From Francisella sp. SYW-9 (GTDB lineage: Bacteria > Pseudomonadota > Gammaproteobacteria > Francisellales > Francisellaceae), in the NCBI RefSeq assembly GCF_008711465.1, contig NZ_VXKQ01000001.1, forward strand, positions 62,001 through 126,000: a stretch of DNA of 64,000 bases, given 5' to 3'. Below the pieces are notes generated by a model. That model searched no databases and was not told where the DNA came from. It worked only from the letters and a program-made list of their open reading frames with translations. Shown in pieces: positions 1 to 8,878 of this stretch; position 1 is the first letter of the stretch; each line of letters begins with the position of its first letter. Position numbers and translations under genes: made by a program.

Positions 1-749
1 ATGTTGGAGGTAGTACGGGTGAAAACTTTATGCTTTCAACAGAAGAAAAAAAGCAAATTTTTAAGATAACTAAAGATGAGGTAAAAGATCAAGTTACATT
101 AATTGCTCAGATTGGCTCTACTAATTTACAAGAGGCGGTTGAGTTAGGTCAATATGCAACATCTTTAGGGTATGATGCAGTATCGGCAGTTACTCCTTTT
201 TACTATAAGTTTGATTTTGAGGAGGTTAAGGATTATTACCAAACAATTGCTAATCAGGTTGATAATAAGCTAGTAATTTATACGATCCCAATGCTAACTG
301 GTGTTAATATGACTATTGAGCAATTCTCTGAGCTTTTTGATATTAAGAATGTTATAGGTGTTAAATTTACAGCAGCAGATTTATTTTTACTTGAACGAAT
401 TAGATATCAGTTTCCAGATAAGATTATTTATGCTGGTTTTGATGAGTTACTTTTATCGTCGGTTTCTTTAGGGGTTGATGGAGCTATAGGTAGTACTTAC
501 AATATTAATTGTAAACGTGCGAAAGAGATCTTTAGTTTGGTGAATAAAGGTCAAGTAGCTCAAGCAAGAGAAATTCAGCATCAATGTAATGACATTATAT
601 CAGGTTTATTAAAAGAAAGTTTTTTCCAGTCGTTAAAGGCTATGTTGCATATACAAGGTATCAACGCTGGGGTATGTAAAAAACCATTTAAAGTGATATC
701 AGAGAGTAGAGTTGATCAACTTAAGCAGCTAAATGCTAAATATTTCTAA
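1..749 (+). CDS. nanA: N-acetylneuraminate lyase, 5' end outside the window
   Basis: Cytoplasmic class I aldolase that splits N-acetylneuraminate into N-acetylmannosamine and pyruvate, the first step of sialic-acid use. The frame is open from the left edge: codons from base 3 read VGGSTGENF straight into the ATG at 30, and VGGSTGE is the conserved N-terminal loop of this family, so ATG30 is internal and the gene starts before base 1. Downstream, VIYTIPMLTG carries the active-site tyrosine and GVKFTAADL the Schiff-base lysine expected for NanA. Followed 30 bases later by a transporter, then kinase and epimerase genes of the same pathway, so clearly an operon. The dihydrodipicolinate-synthase family is related, but the context favours NanA. 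Confidence 0.9.
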   Translation, partial: VGGSTGENFMLSTEEKKQIFKITKDEVKDQVTLIAQIGSTNLQEAVELGQYATSLGYDAVSAVTPFYYKFDFEEVKDYYQTIANQVDNKLVIYTIPMLTGVNMTIEQFSELFDIKNVIGVKFTAADLFLLERIRYQFPDKIIYAGFDELLLSSVSLGVDGAIGSTYNINCKRAKEIFSLVNKGQVAQAREIQHQCNDIISGLLKESFFQSLKAMLHIQGINAGVCKKPFKVISESRVDQLKQLNAKYF

Positions 750-779
750 TATCTAAAAATTCTGAAAGGAGGTTGACAC

Positions 780-2282
780 ATGAAAGTAGAGCTAGGTTTT
801 ATAAACTATATTATCTTAATATTATATTTGCTAGGAATGTTATTAATAGGGGTTTATTTTTCCAAACGCAGTAGTAAAAGTACAGATAACTTCTTTAAAG
901 CTGGAGGACGAGTCCCTGGTTGGGCTGTAGGAATAAGTATCTTTGCAACTACATTAAGTGCTATTACTTTTATGTCGATACCTGCCTTGGCCTATCGTCA
1001 AAATTGGGCAATGGGCTTTAATAATCTATCAATAGTTGCAATATCTCCATTAGTTGTAATATTTGCAGTACCTTTTTTTAGAAAGCTAAAAGTAACAAGC
1101 GCATATGAATATTTAGAATGCCGATTTAATATAAAAATGAGACTTTTAGGAAGTGTTGTTTTTATGATGTTTCATATTTTTAGAGTTGCTATTGTTATAT
1201 ATTTACCAACTCTTGCTTTAGAGTCTGTAATAAACATAGATCCTGTATTTTTGGCAATAGCTATAGGTGTGTTATGTATTATTTATACATTCTTAGGAGG
1301 TATAGAAGGGGTAATATGGGCCGATGTAATCCAAGGTATATTACTTCTTGGTGGAGCTCTTTTAATCATAATTTTTTTATTATTTAAAATTAATCACCCA
1401 GAACATGCAATATATAATGCTGTCGCTAATCAAGGAAAGGTTCTAACTCACGCAGATTTTGGCTTAAGTCTTTTTCATGCAACTATCATTGGTATTTTTG
1501 TTGGTGGGGTATTTAATAGTCTTTATCAGTATATTGGAAGCCAAGATGTAGTTCAAAGGTATAATACAACTAAAGATATTCATCAGACAAATAAGGCTGT
1601 ATACCTTAATGCTAAATTAGCATTTTGTGTGATATTTATATTCTTTGGAATGGGAACTTTACTTTACATTTTCTATCAGCAAAATTCAGCTATTTTGCCT
1701 AAAGGTTTAAATATTGATTCAATTGTACCTTACTTTATTGTGACACAGTTGCCTACAGGAATAGCAGGATTTATAGTAGCTTCGATTTTTGCAGCAGCTC
1801 AATCAACAATATCGAGTAGTTTAAATAGTATCTCAGCTTGTTTTGTTACAGATATTAAAGATCGTTTTTTTAGAAATGTTAGTGAGGAAGGATCTGTGCT
1901 AGTAGCTAGGCTTGTAATTATTATTGCAGGAATCATTGGTACACTAATTGCTTTATATATGACTATAACTAATCAAGCTCATTTACAGATGTTGTTCCAG
2001 TCAATACTGGGATTATTTGGTGGACCGATTGCAGGAGCATTTATCATTGGTATTTTATCTAAAAGGGTAACAGGCAATGCAGCTTTTATTGGTGTATTGG
2101 CTAGTGTAGTAGTTTTGTATCTTGTTAAACAAACTAGTATTTATGTTATGTATTATGGACTAATAGGAGTTGTTTCTAGTGTAGTTATAAGTTATCTACT
2201 TAGCTTTGTATTGCGTGATACTAAACCTATTTCTGGTTTAACTTATAAAACTGTTAATGAGCCTGTAGCTTTTGAAAAATAA
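780..2282 (+). CDS. Sodium:solute symporter (SSS family), probable sialic acid transporter
   Basis: A 500-residue polytopic inner-membrane protein of the sodium:solute symporter family, with the N-terminal YLLGMLLIGVYF helix, the FFKAGGRVPGW motif and about 13 predicted helices. It lies between nanA and the ROK kinase/nanE genes, so the likely cargo is N-acetylneuraminate or a related sugar acid imported with sodium; substrate is inferred from context only. The ATG at 780 is preceded by an unusually complete Shine-Dalgarno (AAAGGAGGT, about 765-773), which fixes the start. SSS-type sialic acid carriers (SiaT/NanT) are known in other bacteria, alongside TRAP and MFS types. Confidence 0.8.
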   Translation: MKVELGFINYIILILYLLGMLLIGVYFSKRSSKSTDNFFKAGGRVPGWAVGISIFATTLSAITFMSIPALAYRQNWAMGFNNLSIVAISPLVVIFAVPFFRKLKVTSAYEYLECRFNIKMRLLGSVVFMMFHIFRVAIVIYLPTLALESVINIDPVFLAIAIGVLCIIYTFLGGIEGVIWADVIQGILLLGGALLIIIFLLFKINHPEHAIYNAVANQGKVLTHADFGLSLFHATIIGIFVGGVFNSLYQYIGSQDVVQRYNTTKDIHQTNKAVYLNAKLAFCVIFIFFGMGTLLYIFYQQNSAILPKGLNIDSIVPYFIVTQLPTGIAGFIVASIFAAAQSTISSSLNSISACFVTDIKDRFFRNVSEEGSVLVARLVIIIAGIIGTLIALYMTITNQAHLQMLFQSILGLFGGPIAGAFIIGILSKRVTGNAAFIGVLASVVVLYLVKQTSIYVMYYGLIGVVSSVVISYLLSFVLRDTKPISGLTYKTVNEPVAFEK

Positions 2283-2297
2283 TATGAAGGGAAATAA

Positions 2298-3173
2298 ATG
2301 AATACTTTATGTTTTGATATTGGTGGAACTTATGTTAAGTATGGAATTATCGATGACAATGAAAATATAGTTGATTCTGGTAAATTTCCAACTCCTAGAA
2401 ATGCATGTAGAGATACTATTCCTAATAAGTTAATTGACTATAGTAAGGAAATTCTAAACTCCTACAATATCCAAAAAATAGGCATCAGTACTGCTGGACA
2501 GGTTGATGCTAAGCTTGGAAGAATTATTTATGCTAATGATAATCTTCCTAACTATACAGATTGTAATTTAGCAGAAAAAATACATTCTCAAATTGGAGTA
2601 AAAACCTACGTTGAAAATGATGCATATTGTGCGGCTTTAGGGGAGATGTGCCAAGGTGCTGCAGTAAATAGTAAAAACTTTATTTGCTTAACACTAGGTA
2701 CAGGTGTTGGAGGAGCTTTTGTTTTAGATAAAAAGCTATATAAAGGTAGTAGTAATAGTGCTGCTATAGCTGGATATATGCCTATTAATAATTCTTGTTT
2801 TGATAAAATAGTATCAACTCAGGGAATGCTTGATCATTATCATACATTAACTGGTAAAGATGTTAATGGTATAGAACTATTTCAAAAAATAAGAAGCTTA
2901 GAAAAAGAAGCTGTAATTGTTTATGAAAGTTTTATTAATAATATTGTTTTAGCATTGTTAAACATTGTTTATATGTTTGATCCAGAGCTTGTAGTTGTTG
3001 GTGGAGGGATATCTTCACAAGGCCAGATGTTATTTGATGATATAAATACAGCTTTTCAGAAAAAAGCATTACCTGTGCATAATAAGCTAAAAATAGTCAA
3101 AGCTAATTTAGAAAATACAGCAGGGCTAATAGGAGCATACTATATAACAAAAAACCGTAACTATTATTATTAG
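2298..3173 (+). CDS. nanK: ROK-family sugar kinase, probable N-acetylmannosamine kinase
   Basis: Predicted to phosphorylate N-acetylmannosamine with ATP to the 6-phosphate. The N-terminal FDIGGTYVKYGI phosphate loop, the ENDAYCAALGE segment with the catalytic aspartate and LGTGVGGAF are typical of ROK/hexokinase-fold kinases; length 291 residues is normal. The usual ROK zinc site (a GH followed by a CxCGxxGC loop) is absent: at the corresponding place the protein reads IAGYMPINNSCFDKIVS, with the His replaced and the cysteine loop lost. It sits 15 bases after the transporter and 13 before nanE, so it is operonic. Assignment to ManNAc rather than another sugar rests on context. Confidence 0.8.
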   Translation: MNTLCFDIGGTYVKYGIIDDNENIVDSGKFPTPRNACRDTIPNKLIDYSKEILNSYNIQKIGISTAGQVDAKLGRIIYANDNLPNYTDCNLAEKIHSQIGVKTYVENDAYCAALGEMCQGAAVNSKNFICLTLGTGVGGAFVLDKKLYKGSSNSAAIAGYMPINNSCFDKIVSTQGMLDHYHTLTGKDVNGIELFQKIRSLEKEAVIVYESFINNIVLALLNIVYMFDPELVVVGGGISSQGQMLFDDINTAFQKKALPVHNKLKIVKANLENTAGLIGAYYITKNRNYYY

Positions 3174-3186
3174 GAAAACTTAAGTT

Positions 3187-3885
3187 ATGAAAAAAAATGT
3201 AACTAATATCTTACCTCGAGGAATAATTGTTTCATGTCAGGCATTAGAAGATGAGCCTCTGCATAGTTCGTTTATAATGTCTAAAATGGCATTAGCTGCT
3301 AAGCAGGGTGGAGCAGTAGCAATTCGGGCAAATTCTAAAAAAGATATTTTAGCTATAAAGCAAGAGGTCGATTTGCCTATTATAGGTATTTTAAAAAAAG
3401 AATATCCTAATTCAGAAGTTTTTATAACACCAACTATAAAAGAAATAATAGATATAGCTAGTTTAGGTGTCGATATTATAGCTATAGATGCAACATCTCG
3501 TATAAGACCTAATAATCAAAATTTAAAAGATTTATTTGCTGAAATTAAAACTAAATTTCCACAACTATTGCTTATGGCTGACTGTTCGACTTTTGAAGAA
3601 GGAGTGTATGCTCAAGAATTAGGGTTTGATCTAGTTGCAACTACACTAAGTGGCTATACATCTGAAACGAAAGGGCAATCTTTACCTAATATTGAGCTTA
3701 TTAATAAGTTAGTTAAACATTTAGAAGTTCCTGTAATTGCTGAAGGTGGTATATCAACGCATCAAGAAGCAAAAAATGCTTATGATGCTGGAGCATATGC
3801 TTTAGTAATTGGTTCTGCTATAACAAGACCTCAGCTAATAACTAGAGGTTTTGTTAATGAGACTAAAGAATATCTAGATGATTAA
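3187..3885 (+). CDS. nanE: N-acetylmannosamine-6-phosphate 2-epimerase
   Basis: A 232-residue TIM-barrel enzyme converting N-acetylmannosamine-6-phosphate to N-acetylglucosamine-6-phosphate, linking sialic acid to amino-sugar metabolism. The N-terminal RGIIVSCQALEDEPLH, the lysine in GILKKEY, and VIAEGGIST with the catalytic glutamate near the C-terminus are NanE hallmarks. It is the last gene of the nan operon; 11 bases separate its stop from the convergent lplA, and no hairpin terminator is visible in that gap. Confidence 0.9.
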   Translation: MKKNVTNILPRGIIVSCQALEDEPLHSSFIMSKMALAAKQGGAVAIRANSKKDILAIKQEVDLPIIGILKKEYPNSEVFITPTIKEIIDIASLGVDIIAIDATSRIRPNNQNLKDLFAEIKTKFPQLLLMADCSTFEEGVYAQELGFDLVATTLSGYTSETKGQSLPNIELINKLVKHLEVPVIAEGGISTHQEAKNAYDAGAYALVIGSAITRPQLITRGFVNETKEYLDD

Positions 3886-3896
3886 ATAATTTTTTA

Positions 3897-4796
3897 TTAA
3901 TTTAGTAATTTCTTAAAAAAGTCAAAATTATATGACTGCTTAAATTTAAGTTTCTTATCTGAAATATTTATATCCTTATCACTACTATTAACTTCGGTTA
4001 TAATTCCTGATTCAATTTTTATTTTGATCTTATTGTTATCTTTTGTATAAACCTTATTAAAAGGTAATGTTTTACCAAACCTCCATTGCCAATCTTTGAG
4101 ATTTTCTATTTCATCAGTTATTATTTGTTTGTTTTCTAATGGAGTTTCTTCATTTATTAAACTTAGTTCACTACTATTGAAATTAGTTAAAAAAGTCTTT
4201 GTAACATCTTGAACATGGATATCAGGGTTTATTTCGGCTAAATTTATAACTTTAGAGCGATGTGACTTGACGCCTTTTGTATCTAAGGATGTATCAATTG
4301 GCTGATGAAGATAATCATAAAGTTTTCTAGTATTAGCATTTATTAGTAGAGTACCATGATGGAAAGCTCTATCTTTTTTTTCTCTAAAAGCGCTACCTGA
4401 GACTTTATAAGTAAATCCATGATGATCTACAACTATATCGTTTCTTTGATTAGCATAGACATCAATCCCCAACTTTTTTACAGCACTACAAACTAAATCA
4501 AGATTAGCTTTAATATCATGTTCTTTTTTAGGAGAAATAATAGTGTAGTTTAAATTTCCAAAATCATGATAAACAGTACCACCACCACTTTGGCGTCTGA
4601 CCATTATAATATTATCTTTTTTCATAGCATCAAGATTACATTCAAGCCAAGGATTTTGGGCTCTACCAATAACTACACAAGGAGCATTTTGCCATAAGAA
4701 TAGTATCTTTTTATCTTGTAGTTTTTCTAAAAAAAGCCAATTTTCAAATGCTAGGTTAAAGTAAATATTGTTACTTTGAGAAATATAGATATTCAT
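3897..4796 (-). CDS. lplA: Lipoate-protein ligase A
   Basis: Cytoplasmic enzyme that adenylates free lipoate and attaches it to lysines of the 2-oxoacid dehydrogenase and glycine-cleavage proteins. Family motifs: RRQSGGGTVYHDFGNLNYT near residue 70 (lipoate/ATP loop) and KVSGSAFREKKDRAFHHGT with the binding lysine. The 299 residues include a divergent C-terminal accessory domain, slightly shorter than in E. coli. Transcribed alone, convergent with the nan operon and divergent from tyrS. Confidence 0.9.
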   Translation of the reverse strand: MNIYISQSNNIYFNLAFENWLFLEKLQDKKILFLWQNAPCVVIGRAQNPWLECNLDAMKKDNIIMVRRQSGGGTVYHDFGNLNYTIISPKKEHDIKANLDLVCSAVKKLGIDVYANQRNDIVVDHHGFTYKVSGSAFREKKDRAFHHGTLLINANTRKLYDYLHQPIDTSLDTKGVKSHRSKVINLAEINPDIHVQDVTKTFLTNFNSSELSLINEETPLENKQIITDEIENLKDWQWRFGKTLPFNKVYTKDNNKIKIKIESGIITEVNSSDKDINISDKKLKFKQSYNFDFFKKLLN

Positions 4797-4861
4797 TATT
4801 TATAAAATATTTTTACTTTAAGATAAGTATAAGGTTTTATTAAGTGTATAAAAGAGTTTTG

Positions 4862-4870
4862 TGATATAAT
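4862..4870 (+). promoter_or_regulatory. Extended -10 promoter element for tyrS
   Basis: TGATATAAT, a perfect TATAAT preceded by TGN, lies 38 bases upstream of the tyrS start in the lplA/tyrS divergent gap. No convincing -35 is seen at the usual spacing, consistent with an extended -10 promoter. Position and consensus only; no transcript evidence. Confidence 0.5.
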
Positions 4871-4908
4871 TTTGCTTTATTGAAAGAAATTTATATATTA
4901 AAACTATA

Positions 4909-6099
4909 ATGTCGACTATAGAGCAGACTTTAGAAATTATCAAAAGAGGGGCGGATGAAGTCCTTATCGAAGAAGAGTTAGTAAAAAAGCTACAAAAAAA
5001 TAAGCCATTAATTATTAAATTTGGTTGTGATCCAACAGCCCCAGATATTCATCTGGGTCATACTGTTGTTATTAATAAGTTAAAACAGCTTCAAGATTTA
5101 GGGCATGAAATCCATTTCTTAATTGGTGATTTTACAGCTCAGATTGGAGATCCAACGGGTAAGAATGCTACAAGACCTCCTCTTACAGCTGAGGAAGTTG
5201 CTTCAAATGCTGAAACATACACAAAGCAAGTTTTTAAGATTTTGGATAAAGAAAAAACAGTTGTACGTCGCAATGGAGATTGGTTTGATAAAATGTCAGC
5301 AAGTGACATGATTAAACTAGCTTCAAAGTCTACAGTAGCTAGAATGCTTGAAAGAGATGATTTCTCAAAAAGATATAAGGGAGGCCAATCAATCTCTATT
5401 CATGAGTTTTTGTACCCTCTGGTACAAGGTTATGACTCTGTAGCTATGAATGCTGATATTGAACTAGGTGGTACGGATCAGAAGTTTAATTTACTAATGG
5501 GTAGAGAGCTACAAAAACAACAAGGTCAAGAGCCACAAATTATCATTACTATGCCTCTTTTAGAAGGTCTAGATGGTGTTAAGAAAATGTCTAAATCTAG
5601 TCAAAATTACATTGGTATAGAAGAGCCTGCTAATGATATTTTTGGTAAAGTTATGTCTATATCTGATGATCTTATGTGGCGCTATTACGAGTTGTTAAGC
5701 TTTAAGTCTTTAGAGGTTATAGCAGAACTAAAAGAGAATGTTAAGAATGGAGTAAATCCTCGAGATATAAAGATAGAACTTGCTAAAGAGCTGATAGAAA
5801 GATTCCATTCTAAAGAAGGTGCTGAAAAGGCTCATCAAGATTTTATACAAAGATTTCAAAAAAATCAGATACCTGATGATATAAATGTTGTAGAATTAGA
5901 ACAGGAGTTACCTATTGCTAACTTGCTGAAAGAGGCTGGTTTAGTTTCAAGCACTTCTGAGGCTAATCGTATGATGAAGCAGGGAGCTGTTAAAATAGAT
6001 GGTGAGAAAGTATCTGATAATAAGGTTATTTATGGCAAAGGTACTGAGAATGTTTTCCAGGTAGGGAAGCGTAAATTTGCAAAAATTATTATAAAATAA
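4909..6099 (+). CDS. tyrS: Tyrosyl-tRNA synthetase
   Basis: Class I aminoacyl-tRNA synthetase charging tRNA-Tyr. The HIGH-type signature is in [14 protein letters not shown] (about residue 40-53) and the KMSKS loop in [12 protein letters not shown] (about 225-235). A C-terminal S4 RNA-binding domain ([20 protein letters not shown] onward) completes a 396-residue protein of normal length. Start ATG 4909 gives the expected N-terminus; its leader is about 38 bases from the -10 element. Confidence 0.96.
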   Translation: MSTIEQTLEIIKRGADEVLIEEELVKKLQKNKPLIIKFGCDPTAPDIHLGHTVVINKLKQLQDLGHEIHFLIGDFTAQIGDPTGKNATRPPLTAEEVASNAETYTKQVFKILDKEKTVVRRNGDWFDKMSASDMIKLASKSTVARMLERDDFSKRYKGGQSISIHEFLYPLVQGYDSVAMNADIELGGTDQKFNLLMGRELQKQQGQEPQIIITMPLLEGLDGVKKMSKSSQNYIGIEEPANDIFGKVMSISDDLMWRYYELLSFKSLEVIAELKENVKNGVNPRDIKIELAKELIERFHSKEGAEKAHQDFIQRFQKNQIPDDINVVELEQELPIANLLKEAGLVSSTSEANRMMKQGAVKIDGEKVSDNKVIYGKGTENVFQVGKRKFAKIIIK

Positions 6100-6112
6100 G
6101 GGGTTGTAGAAG

Positions 6113-6277
6113 ATGGATAAGTTTTTATCGATATTTGTTGGTGTTTTAATTATTGTTACAATTATTACAATATTTATTCACTTATTTCCTATAGCATTAA
6201 AAGTTTGTATCATTTCACTAATAATCAGTGCAATAATTTATGTAGTGCTAAAAATGATCGAAAAATTTAGTAATTAA
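6113..6277 (+). CDS. Small two-helix membrane protein, unknown function
   Basis: A 54-codon frame starting ATGGATAAG 14 bases after the tyrS stop. The translation begins MDKFLSIFVGVLIIVTIITI and contains two hydrophobic stretches (about residues 4-24 and 28-46) separated by HLFPIALK, with a charged C-terminus (MIEKFSN). A weak purine-rich site (GTAGAAG) precedes the ATG. Its stop overlaps the convergent hslR end by four bases. It could be co-transcribed with tyrS. I do not recognise a family; hydrophobic composition and clean bounds support it as a real small gene, but conservation is untested. Confidence 0.5.
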   Translation: MDKFLSIFVGVLIIVTIITIFIHLFPIALKVCIISLIISAIIYVVLKMIEKFSN

Positions 6278-6648
6278 TCATTTCTTTTAAAGCCAATTAT
6301 TTGCCTGCGTTGTTTTTTGGTTGGTTTTTCATGACTTTGTAGGCTTGCTGTTTTTCTTATCAGCGCTTCTTTCTCTCTTTTTTCAATGCTTTCAGCTGTT
6401 TCTGTATAGAGCTTTTGAGCCTCTGTTGCAGATTTCCTAATTTCATCAAGAGCTTCGACAACTATCATTTTTTTGATATGTGATTGCTGAATTTGATAGA
6501 TATCACCAATATTTACAGTTTTACTGACTTTTGTTTTTTGCCCCTGGAAATGTACTTTGCCACCTTCAATAGCTTTTTTTGCTAAAGCTCTAGTTTTAAA
6601 AAATCTAGCAGCCCATAGCCATTTATCTAGTCTAACACTCATATTCAA
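6274..6648 (-). CDS. hslR: Ribosome-associated heat shock protein Hsp15 (S4 domain)
   Basis: A 124-residue S4-domain RNA-binding protein. The start MSVRLDKWLWAARFFKTR followed by ALAKKAIEGGKVHFQG is the Hsp15 signature; the C-terminus is Lys/Arg-rich as in the family. Hsp15 binds free 50S subunits carrying a nascent chain and helps recycle stalled ribosomes (known for E. coli). The ATG chosen gives MNMSVRL; an internal start at the second Met two codons later would also serve. Confidence 0.88.
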   Translation of the reverse strand: MNMSVRLDKWLWAARFFKTRALAKKAIEGGKVHFQGQKTKVSKTVNIGDIYQIQQSHIKKMIVVEALDEIRKSATEAQKLYTETAESIEKREKEALIRKTASLQSHEKPTKKQRRQIIGFKRND

Positions 6649-6756
6649 AGCATATTATTTTGTATAATTTGATTATAGCTAATAACATCAAGCATTTTAA
6701 CTAGTTTTAAAGTCTGATATTCTAAAAGGCAGTTTAATACTTAGAAAAATAATAAA

Positions 6757-7572
6757 ATGGATAAAATTGTTAATTTACATAAAATGAATACATCTTTAGA
6801 TGATAAAAATAATGCCAGCTATGAGTTAGAAGACATTTGTATGAATGAATATATTGGTAAGAATCTAAGAATAGAATTTTTAAATGAGATTAACTGTGTT
6901 TCTTGTGGGGCTAAAACAAAAAAAAGTTATTCTCAAGGACATTGTTTTATGTGTATGAGAAGGCTGCCTGAATGCGATATTTGTATTGTTAAGCCAGAGT
7001 TATGTCATTTTGCAGAAGGTACTTGTAGAGACTCTGAATGGGGTGAGAAAAATTGTATGAAAACCCATATAGTCTATTTAGCAAATACTGGTGATACTAA
7101 AGTAGGAATTACTAAACTGAAAAATGTACCGTCACGCTGGATAGATCAAGGAGCTAGCCAGGCTATTCCGATTTTTGCAGTTGAAACTAGGTTAATATCT
7201 GGATTAGTCGAAGTTGCAATCAAACAGCATATCTCAGATAAGACTAACTGGCGTAAAATGCTTCAAGGCGATCCAGATAATAGCGTGGATTTTGCTAAAT
7301 TAAGAGATGAATTGATTGAGAAATCTAATGATAAAATAGAAGAAATAAAAGCTAAGCATGGGGAGAATAGTGTTGAAGCTGTAGAGGGAAGTATTCAAGA
7401 AATAAACTATCCTGTGCTTGAATACCCTATGAAAATTAAATCTTTTAATTTGGATAAAGATCCTGTTATTGATGCTAAGCTTATGGGTATAAAGGGGCAG
7501 TATTTAATATTTGATACTGGAGTAATAAATATACGTAAATTTAGTGGATACAAATGTAATATATCAGGGTAG
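6757..7572 (+). CDS. DUF2797 family cysteine-rich protein
   Basis: A 271-residue protein of the DUF2797 family, function unknown. The first third holds clustered cysteines (CVSCGAK, CFMCMRRLPECDIC and later C residues), suggesting a zinc-binding module. The middle reads HIVYLANTGDTKVGITK followed by SRWIDQGA, whose spacing resembles the GIY-YIG nuclease fold (a G-[IV]-T strand and a following Arg); that similarity is my inference. Three bases before the next gene, so probably co-transcribed with the monooxygenase. A later ATG (codon 29, MNEYIGKN) could also be the start. Confidence 0.8.
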   Translation: MDKIVNLHKMNTSLDDKNNASYELEDICMNEYIGKNLRIEFLNEINCVSCGAKTKKSYSQGHCFMCMRRLPECDICIVKPELCHFAEGTCRDSEWGEKNCMKTHIVYLANTGDTKVGITKLKNVPSRWIDQGASQAIPIFAVETRLISGLVEVAIKQHISDKTNWRKMLQGDPDNSVDFAKLRDELIEKSNDKIEEIKAKHGENSVEAVEGSIQEINYPVLEYPMKIKSFNLDKDPVIDAKLMGIKGQYLIFDTGVINIRKFSGYKCNISG

Positions 7573-7575
7573 TGT

Positions 7576-8856
7576 ATGAAGAAGGTAGCTATTATCGGAG
7601 CGGGTGCTAGTGGACTAATTAGTGCAAAAACTCTTTTAGATAAGGGCTTTAATGTAACAGTTTTTGAAAAAACTAATAATGTTGCAGGAGTCTGGAATTA
7701 TCGTGAACAAGAAGGGGCTTTATATAAAAGTCTTAGAACCAATTTACCCAAAGAGATAATGACTTTTGAGAATGCACAAGTTTCTTATAAGTCAGATAAG
7801 TCATTTATAAACTATGATAAAGTTAGAGCTTATTTAGAAGATAATGCAAAAGCTTGGCAAATAAATAAACTTGTTTGGTTAAATTGTGAAGCTGTTAATT
7901 TAGAGCCAATAGAGAAATTATCAGATCAAACTATATGGGAGCTTACATATTTAAAGAATCAGGAGAGATTTAAAGAAAAATTTGATTTTACTATAGTATG
8001 TAATGGTCACTATAATACTCCTAAAATTCCTTTTGATATAGATGGAATCGATAGAGTAAAGGATCATATTACTCATAGTAAAGTCTATAGATCTCCTGAT
8101 AATCATAGCAAGAGAGTTTTGTGTATTGGCTATTCATCATCTGGTATGGATATATCTCACGAGTTATTAGATAGTAATCGAGAGGTTTATGTTTCCTTAA
8201 GAGAATTAGATAGTAAAAAAGAATCGCATAATTTGCAAAATTCTAAAAAAGGAATCAAGTTTATTTCTGGAGTACAAAAATTTGAGAAAACAAAAGATGG
8301 TTGTCTAGCAATAACAGCCAATCAAAATAGAGTAGAAATTGATGAGATTATATTTTGTACTGGCTATAAATATGATTTTCCTTTTTTATCTCAGGATATA
8401 GTCTCGACAAAGGATAATATCGTTGAGCCATTATATAATCAGCTCCTTCATGAGAAGTATTTAAATCTTGCATTTATAGGCTTGCCTTGGAAAACATTGC
8501 CTTTTGTTTTATCTGAGTGTCAGGCAATTTTTTTAGCTAATCTTTGGCAACAAAATAAAGCCGATTTAATTGGAACTCTTGCCAAAATGCAAGATAGTAA
8601 GACTCATAGATCCGGTTTTGATAGTAGCTCATTAAAGTACTATCATATGCTTGGTGACGAACAGTGGGAATATAATCTTAATTTACTTGATATTGTAGGT
8701 CAGAAGACTTCATTAAGAGAGCAGAGAATAAGGTTAATAGAACAAGTTTATAACAATGTTCACGATTTGAAATTAGAATATCCATTTAGCTTTCGAGAGG
8801 CTAATTATGAAGTTAATTTTGTAAAACAAAAATATATAAGACTTTTTGATTTATAA
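7576..8856 (+). CDS. Flavin-containing monooxygenase-like protein
   Basis: A 426-residue NAD(P)/FAD-dependent monooxygenase. The N-terminus has the FAD motif (VAIIGAGASGL, GxGxxG), residues 160-180 carry HITHSKVYRSPD, which resembles the FMO signature (FxGxxxHxxxY-type), and CIGYSSSGMDIS is the NADPH-binding GxSxSG-like loop. FMO-family enzymes oxygenate N or S atoms of small molecules. Substrate is unknown. Adjacent in an apparent pair to the DUF2797 gene; convergent with the efflux operon downstream. Confidence 0.8.
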   Translation: MKKVAIIGAGASGLISAKTLLDKGFNVTVFEKTNNVAGVWNYREQEGALYKSLRTNLPKEIMTFENAQVSYKSDKSFINYDKVRAYLEDNAKAWQINKLVWLNCEAVNLEPIEKLSDQTIWELTYLKNQERFKEKFDFTIVCNGHYNTPKIPFDIDGIDRVKDHITHSKVYRSPDNHSKRVLCIGYSSSGMDISHELLDSNREVYVSLRELDSKKESHNLQNSKKGIKFISGVQKFEKTKDGCLAITANQNRVEIDEIIFCTGYKYDFPFLSQDIVSTKDNIVEPLYNQLLHEKYLNLAFIGLPWKTLPFVLSECQAIFLANLWQQNKADLIGTLAKMQDSKTHRSGFDSSSLKYYHMLGDEQWEYNLNLLDIVGQKTSLREQRIRLIEQVYNNVHDLKLEYPFSFREANYEVNFVKQKYIRLFDL

Positions 8857-8878
8857 ATAAGCAGTAAAGTTTTAAGAT

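Noticed and set aside
7576-8856. Siderophore N-hydroxylase
   Set aside because: The motifs fit general FMO-like enzymes and no siderophore synthesis gene is nearby; the lysine/ornithine hydroxylase layout is not seen.
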